Shown: positions 24,881-34,195 of the stretch, piece by piece
Numbering within the stretch: the stretch's first letter is position 1
Layout of the letters: each line of letters starts with the position of its first letter
Assembly (NCBI GenBank): GCA_030150405.1
Contig: JASLFU010000037.1
Location: 1 to 64,000, forward strand
DNA from: Ignatzschineria sp.
GTDB lineage: Bacteria > Pseudomonadota > Gammaproteobacteria > Cardiobacteriales > Wohlfahrtiimonadaceae
Length of the DNA stretch: 64,000 nucleotides
Reading direction: 5' to 3'
Notes under the pieces: generated by a model
Database searches by the model: none
Seen by the model: the letters and a program-made list of their open reading frames with translations, nothing else
What the model was told of the DNA's origin: nothing
Program-made: the position numbers and the translations under genes

Positions 24881-27163
24881 ATGGAACAGATGGGTAAACG
24901 AGAATTTGTACGGCTCGCCATTACGGGAATGACCTGCGCAAACTGCTCCGGAAGAATCGAGCGAGTGCTAGGCAAGCGCAAAGGTGTTTTGCGCGCAAAT
25001 GTGAATTTTGCCAGTGAAAAGGGCACCTTTGAGTATGACCCTGAGCTTATTACTGTCGCTGAGATTATCGAACGGGTGGAAAAGACAGGCTTTGGCGCGG
25101 TGCTAGATGATGAGGCCCACCAAGCAGAGCTCAGTGCGCTAGAAGCTAAGGAACGTAACCGACTTAAGCGGGAGCTCTTGATCAGTGCTGCGTTAAGTCT
25201 GCCGATGTTGCTAGGGATGATTTTGATGATGTTGGGCTTTAATGGGGCGATTACTCAGTTTCTCCATAAGCCTATAGTGCAGCTTATCTTAACTGCGCCT
25301 GTACAGTTTTGGATAGGCCTTCGCTTTTATAAAAGCGGCTGGCAATCGCTGCTCTCTAAGGCGCCTAATATGGATGTTTTAGTGGCTTTAGGGACAACAG
25401 CGGCCTTTGGTTACAGCTTTTATAATGGTTTTTTAGGGGGGGATCCAAGTCACCTCTATTTTGAGAGCAGTGCCGTTATTATTACACTAATTTTATTGGG
25501 TAAATATTTAGAAGAGCGGGCAAAAAATCGGACAGGCGAGGCTATTCGAAGCCTGATGGCGTTACAATCGAAAGAGGCTATTCGCCTTGAAAAGGGGAGT
25601 GATGGTCGCGAAATACAGATTAAAGTTCCCATCTCTGCAGTTGTTGAGGGGGATCTATTACTGGTTCAGCCGGGCAGTACAGTTCCGGTAGATGGGGAGA
25701 TTATTCACGGCCATTCAAGTTTAGATGAGAGTATGCTCACGGGCGAAAGTCTACCTGTGGAAAAAGGGGTCGGAGCCGAGCTCTTTAGCGGTACGGTGAA
25801 TCAATCAGGCGCTCTTAAGATGCAGGCGACGAAGATCGATAGCGAGAGCACCCTTGCCCGAATTATTGAGATGGTAAATCGTGCCCAAGGTAGCAAAGCC
25901 CCTATTCAGAAGGTAGCGGATCGCGTCTCGGCGATTTTCGTCCCCGCTGTGGTGCTTATTGCCCTTGTTACCCTTTTTGTGACAGCGATGTTCACCGATG
26001 ATTGGGGGCGCGCTATTATGCATGCGGTAGCTGTATTGGTGATCGCCTGCCCTTGCGCCCTAGGTTTAGCAACCCCCACAGCGATTATGGTGGGCACAGG
26101 CTTAGGTGCCCGAAATGGAATCTTAATTAAAAATGGGGAATCTTTAGAGCGTGCCGCTAAGATCGATACTATTATTTTAGATAAAACAGGTACCATCACT
26201 GAAGGAGCGCCGAAAGTTACCGATTCTCTCTCTCGAGAGGCTCTATTAAAAGGGGATGATAATCACGATGAAAAAGCAGAAAAGCGGAAGGAGTATCTCG
26301 CGATTTTAGTGGCGCTTGAGGCGCAATCGGAGCACCCTTTAGCAAAAGCGGTGGTGGAGTATGGGGAGCTTTTCTCACTCAACTTACCGGAGGTTGAGCA
26401 TTTTTCTGCTCTAATCGGCTCGGGGCTTGAAGGGGTTATTCATCAAGGGAATGAAGAGAGACGTTATTATGTGGGCTCTCCACGCTTAATGGAGGAGAAG
26501 AGGATCGATATTGGGCCTTTTAAAGCGGAGATTCCTAAGCTTGAAGGGGAGGGGAAAACAGTAATTTTATTAAGCGATGAGCAGGAAGCAAAGCTATTAG
26601 TTGCAATGGCTGATCCGATTAAAACAACTTCAAAATCGGCGATTAGTACCCTTAAAGCAGCAGGGATTTCGCTCTATATGATGACGGGGGATAATCGCCG
26701 AACGGCAGAAAAGATCGGGCAAGAGGCGGGTTTATTGGCAGAAGAGATTATTGCCGAAGTATTGCCAGAAGAGAAGGCCGCTAAAGTGAAAAGCTTACAA
26801 GAAGAGGGGAGAATTGTAGCGATGGTGGGCGATGGAATGAATGATGCCCCGGCGCTTGCGGCTGCGGATGCCGGGATTGCCATGGGAGGCGGGACCGATA
26901 TCGCTATGGAGTCGAGCGATGTTACCATTATGAATGATGATCTCGCGGCGATCTCCCGGATGATTACGCTCTCTGATGCGACTATGCGAAAGATTAAGCA
27001 GAATCTTTTTTGGGCGTTTATCTATAACATCATCGGCATTCCTATCGCCGCCTTTGGCTTTTTAAGCCCGATTGTTGCAGGCGGAGCGATGGCTTTTAGT
27101 TCAGTCAGTGTGTTGTTAAATTCTCTAAGCCTTAATCGCACAAAGTTAGAAGAGCGGCGTTAG
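24881..27163 (+). CDS. copA: Copper-exporting P1B-type ATPase CopA
   Basis: 760 residues. One N-terminal metal-binding domain with GMTCANC (C19, C22), eight predicted membrane helices, TGES actuator motif, the Cu(I)-site CPC (390-392) inside IACPCALGLATPTA, phosphorylation site D434 in DKTGT, the SEHPLA nucleotide motif and MVGDGMNDAPAL hinge. It exports Cu(I) from the cytosol. Most gammaproteobacterial CopA carry two N-terminal domains; this has one. Forms a copper-resistance unit with copY upstream. Confidence 0.95.
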   Translation: MEQMGKREFVRLAITGMTCANCSGRIERVLGKRKGVLRANVNFASEKGTFEYDPELITVAEIIERVEKTGFGAVLDDEAHQAELSALEAKERNRLKRELLISAALSLPMLLGMILMMLGFNGAITQFLHKPIVQLILTAPVQFWIGLRFYKSGWQSLLSKAPNMDVLVALGTTAAFGYSFYNGFLGGDPSHLYFESSAVIITLILLGKYLEERAKNRTGEAIRSLMALQSKEAIRLEKGSDGREIQIKVPISAVVEGDLLLVQPGSTVPVDGEIIHGHSSLDESMLTGESLPVEKGVGAELFSGTVNQSGALKMQATKIDSESTLARIIEMVNRAQGSKAPIQKVADRVSAIFVPAVVLIALVTLFVTAMFTDDWGRAIMHAVAVLVIACPCALGLATPTAIMVGTGLGARNGILIKNGESLERAAKIDTIILDKTGTITEGAPKVTDSLSREALLKGDDNHDEKAEKRKEYLAILVALEAQSEHPLAKAVVEYGELFSLNLPEVEHFSALIGSGLEGVIHQGNEERRYYVGSPRLMEEKRIDIGPFKAEIPKLEGEGKTVILLSDEQEAKLLVAMADPIKTTSKSAISTLKAAGISLYMMTGDNRRTAEKIGQEAGLLAEEIIAEVLPEEKAAKVKSLQEEGRIVAMVGDGMNDAPALAAADAGIAMGGGTDIAMESSDVTIMNDDLAAISRMITLSDATMRKIKQNLFWAFIYNIIGIPIAAFGFLSPIVAGGAMAFSSVSVLLNSLSLNRTKLEERR

Positions 27164-27235
27164 TTCTTTTTAGTAAATCTATTGCATTCAAAGAGAGCGC
27201 AGCACTTTAAAATTTACTTTAAATGAGAGAAGAAA

Positions 27236-27265
27236 AAAGGAGCTCCCGAAATGGAGAGCTCCTTT
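27236..27265. terminator. Bidirectional terminator between copA and the NSS transporter
   Basis: Perfect 10-bp stem AAAGGAGCTC/GAGCTCCTTT with a 10-nt loop, flanked by A6 and a T-rich tract. Confidence 0.82.
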
Positions 27266-27347
27266 CTATTTTAATAATATTAAATACTTAGTGTTAAATA
27301 TTAAGTGAGTAGAGGGTTTTCTCTCTATACCCTTTAAATGTATCTCT

Positions 27348-28703
27348 TTAAAACGAGATGATAAAGAGAAGGATAATCAGCGCCGGGATCACAAACTTAA
27401 GGTAGTAGAAGAGCATCGGCGCAAGTTTGGTGCGAATTTTTCCGCCATTTGTGAGCTCATCTACAGTCTCCTCTTTCTTCAACACAAAGCCGATAAAGAG
27501 TGCCGAGAGAAGGCTTGTGGAGATAAAGAGAATATTGGCACTGATATAGTCAAACGCATCAAAAATCGACATCCCGAAAAGGGTGATGTGCGACCATGTG
27601 CTGTCGGAGAGAATGCTCGGCAGATTCCCAAAAATAAAGACAACCCCTAACACAATTGTGGTGGCTCTACGGCGAGTCATCTTTGTCTTTTCCGTTAATG
27701 TTGTGATGCCTACCTCATAAATCGTTAAAGAGGTGGTAAGCGCCGCCAGAAGTAGCAAAAGAAAGAAGAGCGCTGCTAAAAAACCCCCTAAAGGAATGGT
27801 GGAGAAGACCGCTGGCAACGCCTGGAAGACTAAGGACGGGCCGGAGGTGGGCTCAATACCTGCAGAAAAGAGCGCCGGGAAGATAATTAACCCAATGGCA
27901 AAAGGAATAATGGTGTTAATTACGCCCGCAGAGGTGCTAATGCCGATAATATCCTCATCCTTACTTAAGTAAGAGGAGAGTGTAACCATCACTCCAAAGC
28001 CGATACTCAGCGCAAAGAAAACCTGCCCTAAGGCGACTAAAATCACTTCGGCGTTGATCTTGCTAAAGTCGGGAATAATGTAGAACTTGACCCCCTCCAT
28101 CGCTCCCGGCAAGAAGAGTGCACGAACCATTAAAGCGAGAACCAGAAGCAAAAAGAGCGGCATAATCCAACGGATCACTCGCTCAATGCCCTCGATAATC
28201 CCTTTAACTAAAATATAGTAATTCACCAAGACAAAAATAAGGGTGTAGGTGAACATCTTCCAAGGGTTAGAGGTGGATGCCACAAAGAAATCTTTGGCCA
28301 CCGTTGCCGAGATAGGGGAGCTAAGATCAATTCCCCGTGTAACAATGCCGCCGATATAGCTCATCACCCAGCCCCCTAACACCATATAGTAGGCGAGTAT
28401 GCCAAAGGCGCCGAGAAGGGCGATATAGCCTATCCCCTTCCAGATCGAAGGATAGGGCTTTTTTCCATCACGGGAGGTAAAAGCATCGATGACGTTAGTC
28501 TGTAAGCGACGGCCAATAATATGCTCCGCAATAAGCATGGGCACGCCAAGGATAATCATCGCAATAAAGAAGACTAAAAGGTACGCCCCGCCCCCATTTT
28601 CCCCTACTAAATAGGGAAAGCGCCACGTTGCGCCAAAACCAATCGTCGCCCCAGCAACGGTGGAAATATAGATCAGTTTGCTGCTCCAACTTTCACGAGC
28701 CAT
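27348..28703 (-). CDS. Neurotransmitter:sodium symporter (NSS/SNF) family transporter
   Basis: 451 residues from the ATG at 28703, which has AAGGAGG seven bases upstream; an earlier in-frame start at 28769 adds 22 unconserved residues. TM1 TVAGATIGFGATWRFPYL...NGGGAY is the LeuT-fold Na+/substrate site, with GFGAT in place of the more usual GLGNV. About 12 helices. Members import amino acids such as tryptophan, tyrosine or alanine with Na+; the substrate here is not determinable. Confidence 0.92.
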   Translation of the reverse strand: MARESWSSKLIYISTVAGATIGFGATWRFPYLVGENGGGAYLLVFFIAMIILGVPMLIAEHIIGRRLQTNVIDAFTSRDGKKPYPSIWKGIGYIALLGAFGILAYYMVLGGWVMSYIGGIVTRGIDLSSPISATVAKDFFVASTSNPWKMFTYTLIFVLVNYYILVKGIIEGIERVIRWIMPLFLLLVLALMVRALFLPGAMEGVKFYIIPDFSKINAEVILVALGQVFFALSIGFGVMVTLSSYLSKDEDIIGISTSAGVINTIIPFAIGLIIFPALFSAGIEPTSGPSLVFQALPAVFSTIPLGGFLAALFFLLLLLAALTTSLTIYEVGITTLTEKTKMTRRRATTIVLGVVFIFGNLPSILSDSTWSHITLFGMSIFDAFDYISANILFISTSLLSALFIGFVLKKEETVDELTNGGKIRTKLAPMLFYYLKFVIPALIILLFIISF

Positions 28704-29222
28704 AAATAACCTCCTTACCTGCGCCCAAGGGGGGCAAGTTTTATTATAAGTATGGGGAGTTTTTTGCAATGATGGTTTTCATCAGAACTTTTAAAAGTCC
28801 TCCCCGATCTACTCAGGCAAGGGGTATCTTCGCCTTGCGCGAGCAGTTGTACTTTTTAACGTTTATAAATATAAAAAAACGCCCGCAATGAGCGCATGAA
28901 AATGGATTATCTCCAAAAATGAATAATCTATTATTAGCACAGATAATCTCCTACGGCTATGGAAAAAGCGCTTAAAAGCCATTCAAAATGGGCGGAGGAA
29001 TGATTATAAATTTACAAAGAATCGTACCTTTTCATAGCTTTAGGGTTGTTTTGGGCTGTTTGCAGGCTGTTCAGCTGTTTTGTTTGTGGAACTTAGAGGG
29101 GATTTTAAAAGGTTTTTTTAAAGGAGAGAGGATTATTAAGATAAAAGTAGGATAAGGGATAAAAAGGGCCAATAAATAAAAATTAAAATAAAAGATAAAG
29201 GACAATAAAGGGAAATAAAAAA
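28704..29222. other. Gene-free region after the NSS transporter start
   Basis: About 520 bp with no credible coding frame. It includes the promoter of the NSS transporter, a distant inverted pair GATTATC...GATAATC around 28905-28950, and a strikingly purine-rich (A/G on the + strand) run at about 29100-29220. No known RNA family recognised. Confidence 0.4.
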
Positions 29223-29248
29223 CGCGTTACCTTAATAAAGATAACGCG
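29223..29248 (-). terminator. Terminator of the CoA-transferase gene
   Basis: CGCGTTA/TAACGCG stem with a 12-nt loop. Read on the minus strand it runs into T6. Confidence 0.82.
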
Positions 29249-29302
29249 CTGGTATTGATTCTGTTTTGATCTTATCCCTATTGAGATTTGATCCTTACAA
29301 GA

Positions 29303-30817
29303 TTACTCATCTAAAAGCATTGTGCCCTTTTCAGCAAGGTTAATATGCCATGAGAAGGCCTTCTCGAGGATGTGTGGCGTCTGGCCACCCCGTTTTGCTT
29401 TGGCTTCCTCAAAGTAATCGAGCGCCTGCTGCTTATATTTAGGATGCATACAGTTGTTGATAATAAGCTCTGCAGCATCTACAGGGCAGAGGCCACGAAT
29501 ATCTGCGTAACCTTGCTCCGTGACAATCACATCAACATCATGGTTGGTGTGATCTACGTGGGTGACGAAGGGAACAATGGTAGAGATCTTGCCATCTTTT
29601 GCTGTCGATTGAGTAACAAAGATCGTAATACGAGCATTACGCGCAAAGTCTCCAGAGCCGCCGATACCATTCATCATATGTGTGCCGCTTACGTGAGTTG
29701 AGTTTACGTTACCGTAGATATCAGCCTCAAGCGCTGTGTTAAAGGCAATCACACCAAGACGACGAACCACTTCGGGGTGGTTTGTGATCTCTTGCGGGCG
29801 GAAAACAATCTTATCTTTATATTTTTCAAGGTCAGATTCTAGCTTCTCCACACGACGTTTGGAGAGCGAGAATGCGGTGGCGACTGCAAAATCCACTACG
29901 CCTGCATCGATAAGATCGAAAATCCCATCCTGTAGAACCTCGGACGCTACTTTAAGATTTTTAAAACGATCCGATTTTGCCATGCCGCTTAAAACTGCGT
30001 TAGCTACAGAGCCCACTCCTGATTGTAGCGGTGCAAGCTCTTCTGTTAAGCGCCCCTCTTCAACCTCTTTTGCTAAGAAATCGAGAAGGTTATCCGCAAT
30101 CGCTTGTGTCTCTTCGTTAGGCTCGAAGAGTGGGGAAGGAATATCAAACTCCTCAGAGAGAACAACTCCCCGTACTTTTGCGGGGTCTACCTTAATACCG
30201 ATATCCCCAATGCGTTTAGTTAAATCATCATATACAGGAATCGCTTCGCGGTTCTCCCCTTGATGTTTAGGAATATAGATATCATGGATACCTTCGTAAG
30301 TGGCGGGCGCGTTTAGGTTAAGCTCGATAATGACATTCTTTGCATACTCCACAAAAATAGGGGAGTTACCAACCGAACCTGTGGGGATAATCATGCCATC
30401 TTCGGTAATCGCCGCCGCTTCAATCACAGCGTAATCGATATCGCCAATATTGCCTTGGCGGAGAGTCTCTGCCGTGTGGGAAAGATGCTGGTCGATATAT
30501 TTAATCTCGCCGGCGTTAATCTTCTTTCTTAATACGGGGTTCCCTTGGTAAGGAAGGCGCATATTGATAATATCTGCTTCTGCCATCGCCTGGTCGGCCG
30601 CAGGCCCCATGGATGCTCCGGTGTAGAGATTTACTTTAAAATTCTCATTTTTACCGCGGTCTGCTAATGCTTGAGGAAAAACTTTCGGTTCTCCAAAAAG
30701 GGTGAATCCACTCATGCCGAGCGTCATGCCATCTTCGATCCAAGAAGCGGCTTCCTCTGCTGAGACAACTTTATCGAGAAACGCTTTATTGCGAATTTTT
30801 TTACTTAAATCTGTCAT
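29303..30817 (-). CDS. Acetyl-CoA hydrolase/transferase family (succinyl-CoA:acetate CoA-transferase type)
   Basis: 504 residues, the length of class I CoA-transferases of the Ach1/Cat1/AarC group. Motifs include LQSGVGSVANAV (glycine loop near 264-275) and SEVLQDG, whose E293 matches the catalytic glutamate that forms the CoA thioester in AarC. NSTHVSGTHMMNGIGGSGDFARNA is a strong family signature. It moves CoA between succinyl-CoA and acetate, or another acid, and would complement the ActP acetate importer. Exact acyl specificity is not shown by sequence. Confidence 0.88.
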   Translation of the reverse strand: MTDLSKKIRNKAFLDKVVSAEEAASWIEDGMTLGMSGFTLFGEPKVFPQALADRGKNENFKVNLYTGASMGPAADQAMAEADIINMRLPYQGNPVLRKKINAGEIKYIDQHLSHTAETLRQGNIGDIDYAVIEAAAITEDGMIIPTGSVGNSPIFVEYAKNVIIELNLNAPATYEGIHDIYIPKHQGENREAIPVYDDLTKRIGDIGIKVDPAKVRGVVLSEEFDIPSPLFEPNEETQAIADNLLDFLAKEVEEGRLTEELAPLQSGVGSVANAVLSGMAKSDRFKNLKVASEVLQDGIFDLIDAGVVDFAVATAFSLSKRRVEKLESDLEKYKDKIVFRPQEITNHPEVVRRLGVIAFNTALEADIYGNVNSTHVSGTHMMNGIGGSGDFARNARITIFVTQSTAKDGKISTIVPFVTHVDHTNHDVDVIVTEQGYADIRGLCPVDAAELIINNCMHPKYKQQALDYFEEAKAKRGGQTPHILEKAFSWHINLAEKGTMLLDE

Positions 30818-31050
30818 AGCTTCGTTCCTTGCTGGTTATAAGATCTATAAAATTGGTTCGATTTTCCTTTTAAGGAGCTTTTATCATGAAGCGCCCTATG
30901 CGATGTTTACAAGCCCCTAATATTGATAGTTATGCTGGGGTTAGTGATTTATTTGCTTGCAATGAAAAATCAGAATAGCCTAATAATAAGCAGATATTGA
31001 GCATTCCTGCAAGTTTTAGCGATCAATTTTGTAGTGGTTTTGGAGGCGAA

Positions 31051-31188
31051 ATGTTCCTGATTTTACTCATCTTAATTTTTGGATTATTGGGCTTTTACTT
31101 CTTTGGCATCGCCGGGGCGATAATCTCCACCCTCTTTTGGCTTTGGCTCTTTTTAATCCATTTTAACCGTGATTCCTCCTTAAAATAG
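31051..31188 (+). CDS. Small membrane protein (45 aa), hypothetical
   Basis: Starts MFLILLILIF; GGAGG lies six bases before the ATG, an excellent ribosome site. Nearly the whole protein is hydrophobic with one or two membrane helices and a basic, polar end (HFNRDSSLK). It sits alone upstream of rlmKL. No family recognised; the strong ribosome site and length argue for a real small membrane protein. Confidence 0.5.
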   Translation: MFLILLILIFGLLGFYFFGIAGAIISTLFWLWLFLIHFNRDSSLK

Positions 31189-31362
31189 GGGATATTTATC
31201 GGTAAACCTATTGTAAATATAGCGCATCTTTTAAAAGGAATAGGTGAAGTTTCCTTGTCTCGGTTGATCCCTTGCAGAGACTCTCTGAATCTGGAGCAAT
31301 TCTCCCTCTCTTGCGCTATTATAGAGCCCAGATTTTTATTCAAATAATAAAGAAGATTCTCT

Positions 31363-33561
31363 ATGTCAAAATTCTATATCACCTGTGCCCGGGGTCTTGC
31401 CCCTTATGTTGTCTCTGAGCTTGCCGAGCTTGGGCTTGAATCGAAAGAGGAGGGGACGGGCGTCACCTTTGAAGGTTCGATGAAAGATGCCTATAACGCT
31501 TGTCTTTGGGTGCGTTGCGGCTCGCGGGTGTTATTAGAGCTCCGTTCGGGGGAGTTTAAAAATTTAGATGATCTTTATAATCAGCTTTCGCTCTTTCCTT
31601 GGTCCTCCCATATGAAGGAGAGCGATACCTTTGCGACCAAAGTTACAACGCGGCGTGCACCTAAAATCCACACACACTTTGCCGCACTGCGAGTAAAAGA
31701 TGCCATTGTGGATTATTTTAATGATTTGATGGGTACTCGCCCCGATGTGGATACGGAAAACCCTCATCACCGTTTCTATGTGCATATTTTTGAAGATAAA
31801 TTTACTCTCTATCTCGATCTGAGCGGTGAGCCGCTCCATAAGCGGGGCTTTAGAACAGAACAGGGCGTAGCCCCTATTAAAGAGAATCTTGCCGCAGCAC
31901 TTCTCTACCGTTCCGATTGGCCAGCAAAGGCGAAGGAGCAGCAAAACTTTATCGATCCCCTTTGTGGTGCAGGAACGATTCTGATTGAGGCAGCTCTTAT
32001 GGCACGGGATATTGCGCCAGGACTCTATCGGAATAATTTCGGTTTTATGAATTGGCGTCAATTTAAACAGGTAGAGTGGGATGAGTGCCTTTTTGAAGCA
32101 AAGCGCCGTGCATTTGAGGGGGAGGAGCGCTATCAGGGTAAACTCTATGGTGTTGAGCGTAGCGCCATGATGATCGGCATTACTAAAGCAAACGCTGACC
32201 GTGCGCGCGTGCTTAAAAATATGGAATTCCACCACATGCCCTTTCAAGATTATAAGCGCCCAGAGGGGCTTGGTAAGGGGCTTATTGTGACAAATCCCCC
32301 TTATGGAGAGCGATTAGGGGAGAAGAGCCAACTTATCAATACCTATATGGATCTTGGGGATTGGATGCGAAATTATGAGGGATTTGAGGCGGGAGTGATC
32401 ACTTCGGATCTTGAGCTTGGCCGCGTCATGGGGATTCGTGCGAAAAAGTTAAATAAATTTTTTAATGGTTCGCTCGATTGTACCTATCTGCAGTTTGAAT
32501 TGGATCCTGAATATTTTGTTGATCGGGAAAAGGCTGATGATAATGATCGCCGTATGGCGAGAGAGGAGCTGATGGCCGATGGGGGCGAAGATTTTATGAA
32601 TCGCCTGACAAAAAACTATCGCCATTTAGAACGCTGGGCTCGAAGACAAAATATTGAGGCGTATCGTGTATATGATGCCGATATCCCTGAGTTTAATGTG
32701 GCGATCGATCTCTATCTCGATGAGGTGGTGATCTATGAATATGCTCCGCCGCGTACCATCTCAAAATCGGTGGCGGAAAAACGTTTTGAGAAAGTAGTGC
32801 AGATTGTGCCCCTTGTATTTGAAGATGTGCGTTTGGAGAATATTCATATTAAACGTCGGGAGCGGCAGCGGGGGCAAGAGCAGTATGAGCGGCAGAGTGA
32901 CGAGGTGGGAGAGTTTTTAGAGATCCAAGAGGGTAACGTTAAACTGCGGGTAAATTTAACGGATTATCTCGATACGGGGCTCTTTTTAGATCACCGAGAG
33001 GTGCGTTTTAAAATTGGCCGAGATGCTCGGAGAAAACGTTTTCTTAATCTTTTTGCCTATACGGGGAGCGCTACCGTTCACGCGGCAAGTGGCGGAGCGT
33101 CAACTACGCTTTCTGTGGATCTTTCCCGCAATTATTTGCGCTGGGCAGAGCGTAATATGCGCTTAAATGGGCATCGCAAAGGGCATGAGTTTGTACAGGC
33201 AGATGTCTTTGAGTGGCTTGATAATCATATTGAAAAGATGCGTCAAAAACCGTTGCTTAAGCGAAGTGAAGATAAGTTCGACCTGATCTTTATGGATCCT
33301 CCTACTTTTTCCAACTCTAAGCAGATGGAGGGAGTGCTCGATATTCAGCGGGATCACAAGCATCTTATTACGCAAGCAATGCGTATTTTAGATCGGGGCG
33401 GGGAGCTTATTTTCTCCACCAATTTACGGGGTTTTAAAATGGATCCTGATTTAGAGAAGGATTATGCAATTAATGATATTTCTCGGGCGACTCTGCCAGA
33501 GGATTTTAAGCGGAATCCCCGTATTCGCCAATGTTTCATTATCAAGCAGCGTATCGATTAA
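31363..33561 (+). CDS. rlmKL: Bifunctional 23S rRNA methyltransferase RlmKL
   Basis: 732 residues, a fusion typical of gammaproteobacteria. The N-terminal THUMP domain (about 45-155) is followed by the RlmL methyltransferase with NPPYGERLG from N311 (m2G2445) and the RlmK methyltransferase with FLNLFAYTGSATVHAA and DPPTFSNSK from D645 (m7G2069). Both catalytic units look intact. Both modifications lie in the peptidyl-transferase region of 23S rRNA. Confidence 0.97.
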   Translation: MSKFYITCARGLAPYVVSELAELGLESKEEGTGVTFEGSMKDAYNACLWVRCGSRVLLELRSGEFKNLDDLYNQLSLFPWSSHMKESDTFATKVTTRRAPKIHTHFAALRVKDAIVDYFNDLMGTRPDVDTENPHHRFYVHIFEDKFTLYLDLSGEPLHKRGFRTEQGVAPIKENLAAALLYRSDWPAKAKEQQNFIDPLCGAGTILIEAALMARDIAPGLYRNNFGFMNWRQFKQVEWDECLFEAKRRAFEGEERYQGKLYGVERSAMMIGITKANADRARVLKNMEFHHMPFQDYKRPEGLGKGLIVTNPPYGERLGEKSQLINTYMDLGDWMRNYEGFEAGVITSDLELGRVMGIRAKKLNKFFNGSLDCTYLQFELDPEYFVDREKADDNDRRMAREELMADGGEDFMNRLTKNYRHLERWARRQNIEAYRVYDADIPEFNVAIDLYLDEVVIYEYAPPRTISKSVAEKRFEKVVQIVPLVFEDVRLENIHIKRRERQRGQEQYERQSDEVGEFLEIQEGNVKLRVNLTDYLDTGLFLDHREVRFKIGRDARRKRFLNLFAYTGSATVHAASGGASTTLSVDLSRNYLRWAERNMRLNGHRKGHEFVQADVFEWLDNHIEKMRQKPLLKRSEDKFDLIFMDPPTFSNSKQMEGVLDIQRDHKHLITQAMRILDRGGELIFSTNLRGFKMDPDLEKDYAINDISRATLPEDFKRNPRIRQCFIIKQRID

Positions 33562-33638
33562 TTATCTACAGATTAATTATTATTAATCATATTGCCTAAA
33601 ATAGAAGAGTGTGGCATTAATAAGACTCGATACGAAAT

Positions 33639-33650
33639 GATAATGATAAT
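33639..33650. promoter_or_regulatory. Fur-box-like GATAAT repeat before the H-NS-like gene
   Basis: Two adjacent GATAAT hexamers, matching 12 of 12 positions of the first part of the Fur consensus (three GATAAT units), with a poor third unit. It lies 18 bp before the start codon, so it might be either an operator or just an AT-rich leader. Confidence 0.25.
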
Positions 33651-33667
33651 AAATGAGGAGACTTAGG

Positions 33668-34003
33668 ATGAGTAATCAGCTAGATTTTAAGCACCTGAGT
33701 ATCGATGAGCTCGAAGAGCTGATTGTCTCTGCTAGCCAAGAGATTGAAGCACGCAGACAGATAGAAGCTGAGCAGATTCGGAAAAAGATCGAAAAGCTCT
33801 TAGATAATTCGGGGCTTTCGCTCAATGAGGTGTTTAAAGAGAAAAATAGTCGCAAAGGGCGCAAAGTCCCGATGAAATATGCAAATCCAGATAATCCCGA
33901 GCAGCAGTGGAGTGGACGCGGCAAGATGCCTGTATGGATGCGGGAAAAGGTTGAAGCAGGGGCAGATCGAGAATCGTTTTTAATTGATAAAGAGAACGAA
34001 TAA
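33668..34003 (+). CDS. H-NS-family nucleoid-associated protein
   Basis: 111 residues from the ATG at 33668 (GGAG eight bases upstream). The N-terminal half is a coiled coil (LSIDELEELIVSASQEIEARRQIEAEQ), and the C-terminal half is the H-NS DNA-binding domain with KYANPDNPEQQWSGRGKMPVWM, including the QWSGRGK AT-hook-like loop that reads the minor groove of AT-rich DNA. Likely silences or organises AT-rich, foreign DNA. Single gene closed by a terminator. Confidence 0.9.
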   Translation: MSNQLDFKHLSIDELEELIVSASQEIEARRQIEAEQIRKKIEKLLDNSGLSLNEVFKEKNSRKGRKVPMKYANPDNPEQQWSGRGKMPVWMREKVEAGADRESFLIDKENE

Positions 34004-34078
34004 TCTTTTGTAAAAAACGAGCAGATAAGTTTGGGGTAAACTTTTAGGTGCGATTAAACCTTAAAGTTGGCAAATTAC

Positions 34079-34099
34079 CGAGCTTCAGGCTCGTTTTTT
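34079..34099 (+). terminator. Terminator of the H-NS-like gene
   Basis: CGAGC/GCTCG stem with TTCAG loop, then T6. Confidence 0.75.
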
Positions 34100-34195
34100 G
34101 TATCTAAAAGAAAATATTTGCAGAGAGCCCCCTGAAAGAGGGGACAAGATTCTTTACGGTAGTGACCGTTTACACAGTAGTGACGTTTGCGCAGC

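Noticed and set aside
27172..27347. Additional gene between copA and the NSS transporter
   Set aside because: Only a terminator is present; no frame with a ribosome site.
31564..32247. 227-codon frame opposite rlmKL
   Set aside because: Shadow frame over the conserved THUMP/RlmL region; no ribosome site or family motif.
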